7,467 bases of DNA from Betaproteobacteria bacterium. Its GTDB lineage: Bacteria > Pseudomonadota > Gammaproteobacteria > Burkholderiales > SG8-41. Made by a program: the position numbers and the translations under genes. The first letter of the stretch is position 1. Each line of letters opens with the position of its first letter. Shown piece by piece: positions 1 through 6,635 of the stretch. Where the stretch lies: assembly GCA_021300125.1 (NCBI GenBank), contig JAJTHX010000296.1:1-7467 (forward strand). The letters are read 5' to 3'. A model generated the notes under the pieces. It was not told the origin of the DNA and ran no database searches. It worked only from the letters and a program-made list of their open reading frames with translations.

Positions 1-14
1 CCACGCCGATTGAT

Positions 15-30
15 GCCGCGTATCCGCGGC
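15..30 (-). other. Short GC-rich stem-loop downstream of the small ORF
   Basis: A perfect 6-bp inverted repeat (GCCGCG / CGCGGC) with a 4-nt loop lies just after the stop codon of the small ORF that follows recX. It sits where an operon-end hairpin would be expected. No T-run follows it on the minus strand within the visible 14 bases, so it is not a convincing intrinsic terminator. In DNA this GC-rich a 6-bp stem can also arise by chance. Confidence 0.25.
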
Positions 31-37
31 TGCCGCC

Positions 38-139
38 TCAGACCACCATCAGCATGAAGGTGATGGCCATTGCGCCGTAGAACACGCACTGGTCGCGGTA
101 TTCCTGCGCCTTGTTCCACAGCATCATCATCAGGATCAT
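38..139 (-). CDS. Small hydrophobic protein of 33 aa, translationally coupled to recX
   Basis: This is an unrecognised small ORF of 33 codons plus a TGA stop. Its ATG overlaps the recX stop in the arrangement TCATGA, the classic geometry for translational coupling. A GGAG ribosome-binding sequence lies 7 nt upstream, inside the last recX codons. The product starts MILMMMLWNK, has a short charged middle (KAQEYRDQ), and ends in a hydrophobic run from about residue 18 to 33 that includes GAMAITFMLMVV. It therefore looks like a tiny membrane-associated peptide with seven methionines. It would be made from the SOS-regulated recA-recX transcript. I know of no family for it and assign no function. 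It is too short for coding statistics to be decisive, so the case rests on the ribosome-binding site, the stop/start overlap and the hydrophobic composition. The alternative is a chance ORF. Confidence 0.5.
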   Translation of the reverse strand: MILMMMLWNKAQEYRDQCVFYGAMAITFMLMVV

Positions 140-612
140 GATTTGTCTCCGTTGTCTTCGGTTTTGCCACGGCCCAGCGACCGCAGCAGTTGCGTGATCA
201 CTGCACTGCTGAAACCGCGGCCCATCAGGAACCGCGCCTGCTTCGCACGTTCCGCGGCACTGCCTGCCGGCTCACGGAATTTTTTTTGCCATACCGCACG
301 CGCCGCCTCGAACTCGCCGGCCTTAAGGCTGGCGACGGTATTGCCGATGACCTCTGCCGAAACACCCTTGGCCTCAAGGTCGCGGCGGATGCGCACCGGG
401 CCGTAGCGGCCGCGCCGGGCATGCACCAGCTGTTCCGCCGCCCGGGTTTCAGATAACCAGCCGCGCTGCGAGAACTCGTCGAGGACCGTTTCGACTTCGG
501 CTTCATTCTCGGCGTGCAGCGCGAGTACACGCGCCAGTTCCTGCCGTGTGTACTCGCGCCGCGCCAAGTGCCTAAGTGCACGGACCCTCAGCTTGGGTTC
601 TGGAGCCGGCAT
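136..612 (-). CDS. recX: Regulatory protein RecX
   Basis: RecX binds RecA nucleoprotein filaments and modulates, usually limits, RecA recombinase and coprotease activity in the cytoplasm. The 158-aa product has the usual length and the all-helical tandem-repeat build of the family. The first repeat contains RALRHLARREYTRQEL (residues 11-26). The second is the most conserved part, with GWLSETRAAEQLVHARRGRYG (51-71) followed by IRRDLEAKGV. The third covers about residues 101-145, with FEAARAVWQKKF and ARFLMGRGFSSAVI. The gene lies 39 bp after recA with no intrinsic terminator between them, so it is almost certainly cotranscribed and SOS-controlled. No good ribosome-binding site lies at the usual distance from the ATG (the nearest AGGA is about 20 nt away), and no better in-frame start is visible. 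This fits low RecX output relative to RecA. The stop codon overlaps the start of the next small ORF. Confidence 0.95.
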   Translation of the reverse strand: MPAPEPKLRVRALRHLARREYTRQELARVLALHAENEAEVETVLDEFSQRGWLSETRAAEQLVHARRGRYGPVRIRRDLEAKGVSAEVIGNTVASLKAGEFEAARAVWQKKFREPAGSAAERAKQARFLMGRGFSSAVITQLLRSLGRGKTEDNGDKS

Positions 613-651
613 GGCGCGTACTGCCGGATTAATCCTGTGTCCGTCGCCCCG

Positions 652-1722
<1,071 letters not shown>

Positions 1723-1728
1723 GTCCAT

Positions 1729-1735
1729 TCCTCTC
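1729..1735 (-). promoter_or_regulatory. recA ribosome-binding site that decides the start codon
   Basis: On the minus strand the bases GAGAGGA directly precede the first in-frame ATG (at 1728), leaving no spacer. The second ATG, at 1722, is at a normal distance from the same site. The site therefore argues for initiation at the second ATG and a 356-residue RecA. Confidence 0.7.
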
Positions 1736-1754
1736 GCTTCGGTGGTTGGGTCCG

Positions 1755-1768
1755 GCGGCCTCGGCCGC
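1755..1768 (-). repeat. GC-rich dyad in the recA leader
   Basis: The bases GCGGCC and GGCCGC are perfect inverted repeats separated by 2 nt, about 20 nt upstream of the recA ribosome-binding site. In RNA they would form a GCGGC/GCCGC stem with a CGAG tetraloop. This could affect recA translation or simply be a GC-rich coincidence. A further 10-bp palindrome, GGTATATACC, lies at 1788-1797. Confidence 0.4.
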
Positions 1769-1819
1769 GGATGCTGCGTTATGCCCTGGTATATACCCCG
1801 GGTTTAATCCGGTTAATGC

Positions 1820-1848
1820 TTCAACGTTGAAACCAGTGTACACGGTTT
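1820..1848. repeat. Two abutting dyads between the SOS box and recA
   Basis: Positions 1820-1831 form the perfect 12-bp palindrome TTCAACGTTGAA. It overlaps by two bases a 19-bp imperfect dyad at 1830-1848 centred on TGTACA, with arms reading AAACC(A)GTGT that differ by a single inserted base. They lie downstream of the LexA box in the direction of recA transcription. Their symmetry suggests protein-binding sites or leader-RNA structure. No known regulator can be assigned from the sequence. Confidence 0.4.
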
Positions 1849-1856
1849 CGCCAAAA

Positions 1857-1876
1857 ATGTGAATATTTATACAGTA
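1857..1876 (-). promoter_or_regulatory. LexA (SOS) box upstream of recA
   Basis: The minus strand reads TACTGTATAAATATTCACAT. It matches the E. coli-type palindromic LexA consensus TACTGTATATATATACAGTA at 15 of 20 positions, with a perfect CTGT half-site and a degenerate second half. It lies about 130 bp upstream of recA inside a very AT-rich stretch (1857-1925, well under a third GC) that contrasts with the GC-rich genes around it. That is the expected place for the recA promoter. LexA would repress from here and derepress on DNA damage. I could not find a clean sigma-70 -35/-10 pair, so the start of transcription is not assigned. The 69-bp stretch also contains two copies of TATTTGAT on the minus strand. 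Confidence 0.75.
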
Positions 1877-1925
1877 GTGTGAATAAAAACACCTGATCAA
1901 ATAAATAACCTTTTAAATCAAATAG

Positions 1926-2450
1926 TTATGATTTATCTGGAGCGTGCGGGAGCAGATCCAGCAGGCCCTGCAAGGCATCCCTTACAGTCTGCCGCCGCAC
2001 CGCTTCGCGGTCGCCGGCGTAGTGCCGGACGAGGCTTTTCGGTTCACCGTTCTTGATGCCCCAAGCGAGACAGACCGTGCCCACGGGCTTGTGCGGCGTG
2101 CCGCCGCCGGGACCGGCGGTGCCGCTCACCGCCACTGCCACCTGGGCGTGGCTGTTGCGGAGCGCGCCGGCCACCATCTCGCGCACCACAGGCTCGGATA
2201 CCGCGCCGTGCGCGCCCAGCGTGTCCTGCGCGACGTCCAGCATTTCGCGTTTGGCAATATAGGTGTAGCTGATAAAGCCGCGCTCAAACCAGTTGGAGCT
2301 GCCCGCCACCGCGGTGCAGGCCTGCGCAATCCAGCCGCCAGTGCAAGACTCCGCGGTCGCCAGCATCAGTCCCTGCGCCTTCAGCGCCTCGCCCACCTGT
2401 GCCGCCAGCTGCATCAAGGCCTGGTCGTCGGCCCCGGTTTGCTTGCTCAT
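1926..2450 (-). CDS. pncC: Nicotinamide-nucleotide amidase PncC (CinA C-terminal domain family)
   Basis: The product deamidates nicotinamide mononucleotide to nicotinate mononucleotide and so recycles the by-product of NAD-dependent DNA ligase in the pyridine nucleotide cycle. The 174-aa protein is a stand-alone CinA C-terminal domain without the N-terminal MoaB-like domain of full CinA. Family signatures are ATAESCTGG (31-39, catalytic Ser35), the GFISYTYIAK segment (58-67, with conserved Tyr62 and Lys67), and AVSGTAGPGGGTPHKPVGTV (107-126). In the middle segment the usual TYSNEAK is SYTYIAK here, so the Asn-Glu pair is replaced by Tyr-Ile while the catalytic Lys is kept. The start is supported by a GGGAG ribosome-binding site at 2458-2462, 7 nt before the ATG. 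The gene starts 24 bp after pgpA and is probably cotranscribed with it. The recA promoter region follows. A cinA/pncC gene next to recA is common in bacteria. Confidence 0.93.
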   Translation of the reverse strand: MSKQTGADDQALMQLAAQVGEALKAQGLMLATAESCTGGWIAQACTAVAGSSNWFERGFISYTYIAKREMLDVAQDTLGAHGAVSEPVVREMVAGALRNSHAQVAVAVSGTAGPGGGTPHKPVGTVCLAWGIKNGEPKSLVRHYAGDREAVRRQTVRDALQGLLDLLPHAPDKS

Positions 2451-2474
2451 CTGCGATCTCCCGGATACGCCGGT

Positions 2475-2966
2475 TCAGGACATCAGGCTGTACACCGCCG
2501 CCATCACCAGCAGCGTATAACCCGCCGCGATGAGATCGTCCCACATCACGCCAAAACCGTTCTTGAGCATGCGGTCATAGTAACGGATGGGTGGCGGCTT
2601 CAGGATATCGAACAGCCTGAACACGAGAAAAGCGAAGGCCTGCCAGTAGCCTGTGACCGGGACGAAAAACAGGACCAGCAGAAAGGCCACCGTTTCGTCC
2701 CAGACCATGCCGCCATGATCGGCGACCCCCAGTGCGCGACCGGTCACCGCCGCAGCCCAGACCCCGACCCAGAACAGCGCCATTACCAGTACCAGGAAAG
2801 CCCAGCCCTCGACCCGCGGCGCCAGCCAGTGGTACATCGGCAGCGCAAGCAGAGTGCCGAACGTGCCCGGCACCACCGGAGCAAGGCCAAGCCCGCCGCC
2901 GAAGGCGATGAAGTGCGCGGGGTGGCGGAAGATAAAGCGGAAACCCGGGCTCGCGGAAACGGTCAT
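2475..2966 (-). CDS. pgpA: Phosphatidylglycerophosphatase A
   Basis: PgpA is an inner-membrane phosphatase that removes the phosphate from phosphatidylglycerophosphate to make phosphatidylglycerol. The 163-aa product matches the family in length and motifs: GTFGTL (34-39), hydrophobic segments at about 55-75, 92-108 and 147-160, the acidic DHGGMVWDE signature (83-91), FRLFDILKPPPI (116-127), and GFGVMWDDLIAAGYT (137-151) with its Asp pair. The acidic residues are expected to bind Mg2+. The reading frame stays open far upstream, to 3302 and beyond. I choose the ATG at 2966 because family similarity begins there and the upstream residues look non-coding (rich in Arg, Cys and Pro). No strong ribosome-binding site precedes it; a GTG at 3023 is an unlikely alternative. 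Its place after thiL and before pncC is the usual proteobacterial order, apart from the long gap before it. Confidence 0.93.
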   Translation of the reverse strand: MTVSASPGFRFIFRHPAHFIAFGGGLGLAPVVPGTFGTLLALPMYHWLAPRVEGWAFLVLVMALFWVGVWAAAVTGRALGVADHGGMVWDETVAFLLVLFFVPVTGYWQAFAFLVFRLFDILKPPPIRYYDRMLKNGFGVMWDDLIAAGYTLLVMAAVYSLMS

Positions 2967-3046
2967 GTTGTGGCCGGCGTGTTGGTCATCGCGGTTGATG
3001 GCATGCAGAATGAGTGACGCCACATGTCTTCGGTCATGATACCTGG

Positions 3047-3116
3047 CGCGGCAAGCCGGCCTGCACAAGGCCCGAGGCAGAGGGCATCTTCCGCATCCTT
3101 CGCCTCGCGGCAAGCC
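3047..3116. repeat. 11-bp direct repeat in the thiL-pgpA gap
   Basis: The bases CGCGGCAAGCC occur at 3047-3057 and again at 3106-3116, 59 bp apart in the same orientation. A repeat of this length is somewhat unexpected by chance in a 356-bp stretch, although GC-rich composition raises the odds. Between the copies, CGAGGC (3073-3078) and GCCTCG (3102-3107) form an additional 6-bp inverted repeat. The flanks of the two copies do not align well. Confidence 0.4.
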
Positions 3117-3137
3117 TAGAGCCCAGCCCGGCGGAGC

Positions 3138-3228
3138 ATTGTTGCGCATTAGCGGGCAGAGGCCAGCCGGCAACAATCGCTGCCCCCTGTTTCCACGTCG
3201 CGGGCGTCTCTGCTGGGCAGCAGCGATT
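3138..3228. repeat. Two overlapping inverted repeats in the thiL-pgpA gap
   Basis: The first pair is ATTGTTGC (3138-3145) with GCAACAAT (3170-3177), an 8-bp perfect stem with a 24-nt loop. The second pair is AATCGCTGC (3175-3183) with GCAGCGATT (3220-3228), a 9-bp perfect stem with a 36-nt loop. The second arm of the first and the first arm of the second share three bases, so the full stems compete. A nested dyad, CTGCTG-GG-CAGCAG, lies at 3210-3223 and overlaps the last arm. The arrangement is compatible with a structured or switching leader RNA, but no known RNA family is recognised and no T-run terminator follows. Confidence 0.45.
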
Positions 3229-3322
3229 CGGTAAAAGCAGCATCTTAAAGGCCGCCACAGACGGATATCCCCGCGACAATCCGAGGATCCTGCACGATAC
3301 AAGCACCGGCCTGTCCATCGCT

Positions 3323-4294
3323 TCAGGGCTGGAAGTGGTCAAAACCAGTGCGCGTGGGCGGCACCGGCAGGCCGGTGCAATCGACCACCACTGTCCGGTA
3401 AGCCCCCTCTGTGGTACGCAGCACACGGCCGATGCAGGTCACCCGCGTCTCGGCAACGGCGGCCGCACGCACTACATCGGCATGGCGCCGGGGCGCTGCG
3501 GTAAAGCACAGTTCGTAATCGTTGCCACCGCCGAGCAGCGCCGCAAGCGCCACGGGATGTCCGCGATGCCGGCGCAGCAGCGCAGAGCACGGCAGGCGCT
3601 CCAGCTCCACCGCGGCGGCAACCTTCGAGCGTTCGCAGATGTGACCCAGGTCGGCAACAAGACCGTCGGAGACGTCGATTGCGCTGCGCGCGATGCCGCG
3701 CAGTGCAAGGCCCAGCGCGACCCGCGGCTGCGGCCAGTCGAGGCGCCGCTGCGCGGCCTTGCGTTCTGCGGGTTTGAGACGGATGCCGCCGCGGCGTGCG
3801 CTCACCGCCAGCGCGGCATCCCCCAGCGTGCCGGACACCCAGATCTCGTCACCAGGGCGCGCGCCGTCCCGGCGTAGCGCGCGGCGAGCCGGCACCTCGC
3901 CGATGATCTGCACGCACAGATTGAGCGGCCCGCGTGTGGTATCGCCGCCGACCAGATCGACGCCGTATTGGCGCGCGCAGGCCATGAAACCCCTGGCCAT
4001 GGCCGCCACCCAGCGCTCGTCCGCCTTCGGCAGCGCGATGCCCAGCGTAGCCCAGCGCGGCGTTGCACCCATCGCTGCCATGTCCGAGAGGTTCACCGCG
4101 AGAGCCTTGTGCCCGACTGATCCCGGATCGGCGTCCATGAAAAAATGGCGCCCGCCGACCAGCATGTCGGCGGCCACTGCCAGCGCATGGCCGCGCGCGG
4201 GGCGGATCAGTGCCGCATCGTCACCAACGCCGAGCAGGCTGTGCGGCGTGCGGTGTGTGAAATGGCGGGCGATCAGTTCGAACTCGGAGGGCAT
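3323..4294 (-). CDS. thiL: Thiamine-monophosphate kinase
   Basis: ThiL phosphorylates thiamine monophosphate with ATP to give thiamine diphosphate, the last step of cofactor synthesis, in the cytoplasm. The 323-aa product is full length and belongs to the PurM/AIRS-like fold. Signatures in order are GVGDDAA (22-28), the ADMLVGGRHF segment (42-51), GHKALAVNLSDMAAMGA (61-77), GGDTTRG (116-122), SGTLGDAALA (154-163), IDVSDGLVADLGHI (206-219) and GGNDYEL (256-262). The Asp residues in the GDD, GGD and SDG motifs are the expected Mg2+ and nucleotide ligands. The start codon lies 7 bp after the stop of the upstream hydrolase, with only a weak ribosome-binding site (GAG), which suggests translational coupling to that gene. 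The usual upstream partner nusB is absent. A 356-bp gap separates it from pgpA. Confidence 0.96.
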   Translation of the reverse strand: MPSEFELIARHFTHRTPHSLLGVGDDAALIRPARGHALAVAADMLVGGRHFFMDADPGSVGHKALAVNLSDMAAMGATPRWATLGIALPKADERWVAAMARGFMACARQYGVDLVGGDTTRGPLNLCVQIIGEVPARRALRRDGARPGDEIWVSGTLGDAALAVSARRGGIRLKPAERKAAQRRLDWPQPRVALGLALRGIARSAIDVSDGLVADLGHICERSKVAAAVELERLPCSALLRRHRGHPVALAALLGGGNDYELCFTAAPRRHADVVRAAAVAETRVTCIGRVLRTTEGAYRTVVVDCTGLPVPPTRTGFDHFQP

Positions 4295-4301
4295 CGGCAG
4301 C

Positions 4302-5387
4302 TCAACCGGCCGTCAGGTGGCACGCCATCCAGTCCGCCGTCTGGGTCTGGAACATGTAGCGGCGGTTGTTGGCGACATGATTGCCGCCCTTGACGATCAG
4401 CAGCACGCACGGACCCGAGACCTCTGCGGCGATGCGCTCGGCGTTGTGCGGTGGCGTCAGGCGGTCGAGCTCCCCGCCGACGACATAGATCGGGCAGCTG
4501 ATGTTTTTCGCAACACCTTCCAGGGTAAGCATTTTCGCGTTCTCACGCGCCATGGTCATGTCCCTGGCATGAGAGCGCACGCGGAAGGCCTCGCGCGACA
4601 GCTCATTGCGGCTGTCAAAAGTCTCGACCCAGCTGTAGGGACCTGAAAGCGAGATGCAGGCCTTGATGCGTTTCTCGAAGGCGACACTGCGCGCGGCGTA
4701 GTAACCGCCCAGCGACACGCCCCAGAGGCCGATGCGCGCAGGATCGAGATCCCTGCGCGAGAACACAAAATCCACCACCGCGGTGGTCGCCACCTCGTAG
4801 TCGCCGCGGATCGGAATGTCGTATTCGGCTTCGCCCTGCCCCGGGCCATCGAAAGCCAGGGTGGCCATGCCACGGGCGAGGAAGATGTTTTCATAGACAT
4901 CCAGCTCTTCCTTGGTAGAGTCAAGGCCAACGCACATGATCACCACCGGATGAGGACCGCTGCCTGAAGGCTTGCGCAGGATGCCGGCAAGCCGGTGGCT
5001 GCCATAGGCGATCTCGACGCGCTCGCCCGGAAACGGCAGCAGCGGCAGCGCCAGCTGACGGCACTCGATCACCTTGCGGTGCGCCGCCCGCATCTGTTCC
5101 GGATCGTGCACAAACATGAACTTTCCGAAGTGGTAACACATCGCGGCACGGGTCAGGTGCTCGCCGGCCGAAAGCCTGAAGCCCGCAGCCAGGGCCTCGC
5201 GGCCGAGGCCCTCGTGGACCGCGGCGCGCGCACTCCATGCGGCGCACCACTCCCCCCACTGGGTGATGCCGGCGGTAACTTCCTCGAAGTCAGTCAGCGG
5301 TACACCGCTCGACACGAAGCGTGGCGCCCAGTGATGGATGGCGGTTACCACCCGCTGGTCTTTGGTGGCGGGAATGGTGGCAGTCAT
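4302..5387 (-). CDS. Alpha/beta hydrolase, FrsA / 2,6-dihydropseudooxynicotine hydrolase type
   Basis: The product is a predicted cytoplasmic serine hydrolase of 361 aa. The N-terminal ~110 residues form a helical cap-like region, followed by an alpha/beta-hydrolase core. Visible core elements are PHPVVIMCVGLDSTKEE (about 145-161, oxyanion-hole strand), LAFDGPGQGE (177-186), the nucleophile elbow GLWGVSLGG with Ser225, acid Asp308 in GGELDRLTPP, and His337 in KGGNHVANN. This complete triad, the cap and the length match the family that includes 2,6-dihydropseudooxynicotine hydrolase, a C-C bond hydrolase. The real substrate cannot be read from sequence. I choose the ATG at 5387 because a GAGGG site lies about 9 nt upstream and the 44 additional upstream residues of the open frame look non-coding. 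It is transcribed into thiL with only 7 bp between them, and it diverges from a Bug-type binding protein gene, so it may act on a compound that protein helps import. Confidence 0.85.
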   Translation of the reverse strand: MTATIPATKDQRVVTAIHHWAPRFVSSGVPLTDFEEVTAGITQWGEWCAAWSARAAVHEGLGREALAAGFRLSAGEHLTRAAMCYHFGKFMFVHDPEQMRAAHRKVIECRQLALPLLPFPGERVEIAYGSHRLAGILRKPSGSGPHPVVIMCVGLDSTKEELDVYENIFLARGMATLAFDGPGQGEAEYDIPIRGDYEVATTAVVDFVFSRRDLDPARIGLWGVSLGGYYAARSVAFEKRIKACISLSGPYSWVETFDSRNELSREAFRVRSHARDMTMARENAKMLTLEGVAKNISCPIYVVGGELDRLTPPHNAERIAAEVSGPCVLLIVKGGNHVANNRRYMFQTQTADWMACHLTAG

Positions 5388-5634
5388 CGGCAAGGCCCTC
5401 GGTTGCGGTTGCTGTTGAAGTACTGTGTTGATGGCCACCGATGCTACCAGAGCCCTGCACGTTCTCGCTGAAGCCGATTTAGGGCAAAATCCGCGGTCAC
5501 CCGAAACCTTCCCCTGCAAACCGGAACATCGACATTCAACGCTTGGCCTACATGCGGATACTCACGGCAGCTTTGGTGCCGTGAGCCGCAAGCCTGTCCA
5601 GACTGGAACTTTTGCCGGCGGCACACCAGATACC
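5388..5634. promoter_or_regulatory. Divergent intergenic region between the hydrolase and Bug genes
   Basis: This 247-bp stretch must hold promoters for both directions: the hydrolase-thiL unit to the left and the Bug-hydrolase unit to the right. I could not pick out a convincing sigma-70 pair on either strand. It contains the hairpin at 5561-5585 and an 11-bp dyad, TGCCG-G-CGGCA, at 5613-5623 close to the Bug start. Shared control of both units by one regulator is plausible, but no regulator gene is in the window. Confidence 0.5.
5561..5585. repeat. Perfect 9-bp inverted repeat upstream of the Bug gene
   Basis: CTCACGGCA and TGCCGTGAG form a perfect 9-bp stem with a 7-nt loop, about 50 nt upstream of the chosen Bug start codon. 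No T-run follows on either strand, so it is not an intrinsic terminator. It could be an operator in DNA or a 5' leader hairpin in RNA. A 10-codon ORF (5552-5584, MRILTAALVP) runs through it on the plus strand, and an alternative in-frame GTG start for the Bug gene (5581) lies in its right arm. Confidence 0.55.
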
Positions 5635-6612
5635 ATGCACACTTACCCAGCCATACTCCCGGTTATCGTGACAGTCGTGCTTGCCGTGATGGGCACAGCC
5701 CGGCCTGCGGCTGCGCAGGATTGGCCGTTGCGCCCGATCCGCATGATCGCGCCAATCTCGGCCGGCGGTGGCGCCGATGTGGCTGCGCGCCTGCTCGCCC
5801 GGTCGATGGGAGAGACGCTGAGGCAACAGGTCGTGGTCGACAACCGGCCCGGAGGGGGCAGCGTGCTCGGCACCGCGGCCGCCGCGACCGCCGCCGCCGA
5901 TGGCCACACCCTGCTCTGGATTTCGGGTGCGCACGCCATCAACGCCGCCTTCAACCGCAACCTGCCGTACGACTCGATGAAAAGTTTCGAGGCGGTCGGG
6001 CTGTTCGCGAAAATGCCCTTCGTGCTGGTGATACACCCGGGCATCAGCGCGAAAACGGTGCCCGAGCTGCTGGCGCTGGTACGCGCCCACCCCGGCAAGT
6101 ACAACTACGCCAGCAGCGGCATCGGCAGCGCCTCGCATCTTGGTCTTGAGATGCTGAAACTCGCCGCAAAACTGGACATGGTGAACGTCAGCTACAAGGG
6201 CGCAGCCCCCTCGCTGGCCGGCCTCATCGGTGGCGAAGTACAGATGGCGATGCTGGGGCCGCTGTCGGTGAAGCCGCACATCGCCGCGGGCAAGGTCAGG
6301 CCGCTGGCGGTAACCACGGCCGGACGTTCCGCCGCCTTCCCCGGACTGCCCGCGCTGGGCGAGAGCGTGCCGCAGTACGAGATGACAAGCTGGTACGGCA
6401 TGCTGGTGCCGCACGCAACGCCCCCGGGCATCATCGCGCGGCTCAATGCCGCGATCACCATCGCGCAATCAGACAAGGCCGTGGCCGACAGCCTGGGCGC
6501 CGAGGGCGCGGAACTGCCGCGCAACTCGCCGCAGGATTTCCGGCGGCACCTTGAAACCGAAATCGCACGTTATATGGCCCTGCGCCAGAAACTCGACATC
6601 CGCCTTGAATGA
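5635..6612 (+). CDS. Bug/TctC-family tripartite tricarboxylate transporter substrate-binding protein
   Basis: The product is a periplasmic solute receptor of 325 aa, the usual length for the Bug family. An N-terminal signal peptide is visible: a hydrophobic core at about residues 6-20 and a likely cleavage after Ala27 (RPAAA-QDWP). Mature-protein signatures are WPLRPIRMIAPISAGGGADVAAR (30-52), VVVDNRPGGGSVLGT (66-80), the YASSGIGSASHLGLEML segment (158-174), NVSYKGAAPSLAGLIGGEVQM (184-204), and SWYGMLVP (252-259). The ligand is unknown; Bug proteins bind carboxylates and other small molecules. No TctA or TctB membrane subunits occur here, as with many orphan Bug genes. The ATG at 5635 is chosen because the signal peptide begins there, but it lacks a clear ribosome-binding site and its n-region has no Lys or Arg. 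An in-frame GTG at 5581 would add MSRK-type residues. The next gene follows after 23 bp. Confidence 0.93.
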   Translation: MHTYPAILPVIVTVVLAVMGTARPAAAQDWPLRPIRMIAPISAGGGADVAARLLARSMGETLRQQVVVDNRPGGGSVLGTAAAATAAADGHTLLWISGAHAINAAFNRNLPYDSMKSFEAVGLFAKMPFVLVIHPGISAKTVPELLALVRAHPGKYNYASSGIGSASHLGLEMLKLAAKLDMVNVSYKGAAPSLAGLIGGEVQMAMLGPLSVKPHIAAGKVRPLAVTTAGRSAAFPGLPALGESVPQYEMTSWYGMLVPHATPPGIIARLNAAITIAQSDKAVADSLGAEGAELPRNSPQDFRRHLETEIARYMALRQKLDIRLE

Positions 6613-6635
6613 CCCTCACTGAAAAGAGACCGTCC

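Larger units (their letters stand above)
2967..3322. other. 356-bp thiL-pgpA gap without a recognisable gene
   Basis: In many proteobacteria thiL and pgpA abut or overlap, so this spacing is unusually wide. No frame on either strand gives a product I recognise; the open frames crossing it read like shadow translation. A weak -10-like element (TATCAT, minus strand, 3036-3041) lies ahead of pgpA without a matching -35. A 25-codon mini ORF (minus, 3037 to 2963) ends in ATGA over the pgpA start but has no convincing ribosome-binding site. The region does contain several inverted repeats and one direct repeat, listed separately. It could be a leader or promoter region for pgpA-pncC, a structured RNA, or the relic of an insertion or deletion. 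Confidence 0.6.

Noticed and set aside
15..30. Intrinsic terminator for the recA operon
   Set aside because: The stem-loop has only 6 bp and no following T-run, so it is listed as a stem-loop and not as a terminator.
626..635. Palindrome GGATTAATCC between recA and recX as a terminator or operator
   Set aside because: It is only 10 bp, has no T-run, and lies within a cotranscribed gap; chance is a sufficient explanation.
1944..3017. 357-codon plus-strand ORF opposite pncC and pgpA
   Set aside because: It is a shadow of two well-supported minus-strand genes; the composition is Arg/His/Gln-rich and has no domain.
2967..3302. Upstream extension of pgpA to a 275-residue protein
   Set aside because: PgpA proteins are about 160-170 aa and similarity begins at the ATG at 2966; the extension is Arg/Cys-rich and would be atypical for this inner-membrane enzyme.
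3034..3426. 130-codon minus-strand ORF across the thiL-pgpA gap
   Set aside because: It overlaps the 3' end of thiL in another frame, has no ribosome-binding site I can see, and its Cys/Arg/Pro-rich product matches nothing known.
3693..4646. 317-codon plus-strand ORF opposite thiL and the hydrolase
   Set aside because: It is a shadow frame rich in Arg, Ser and Ala that crosses two convincing genes on the other strand.
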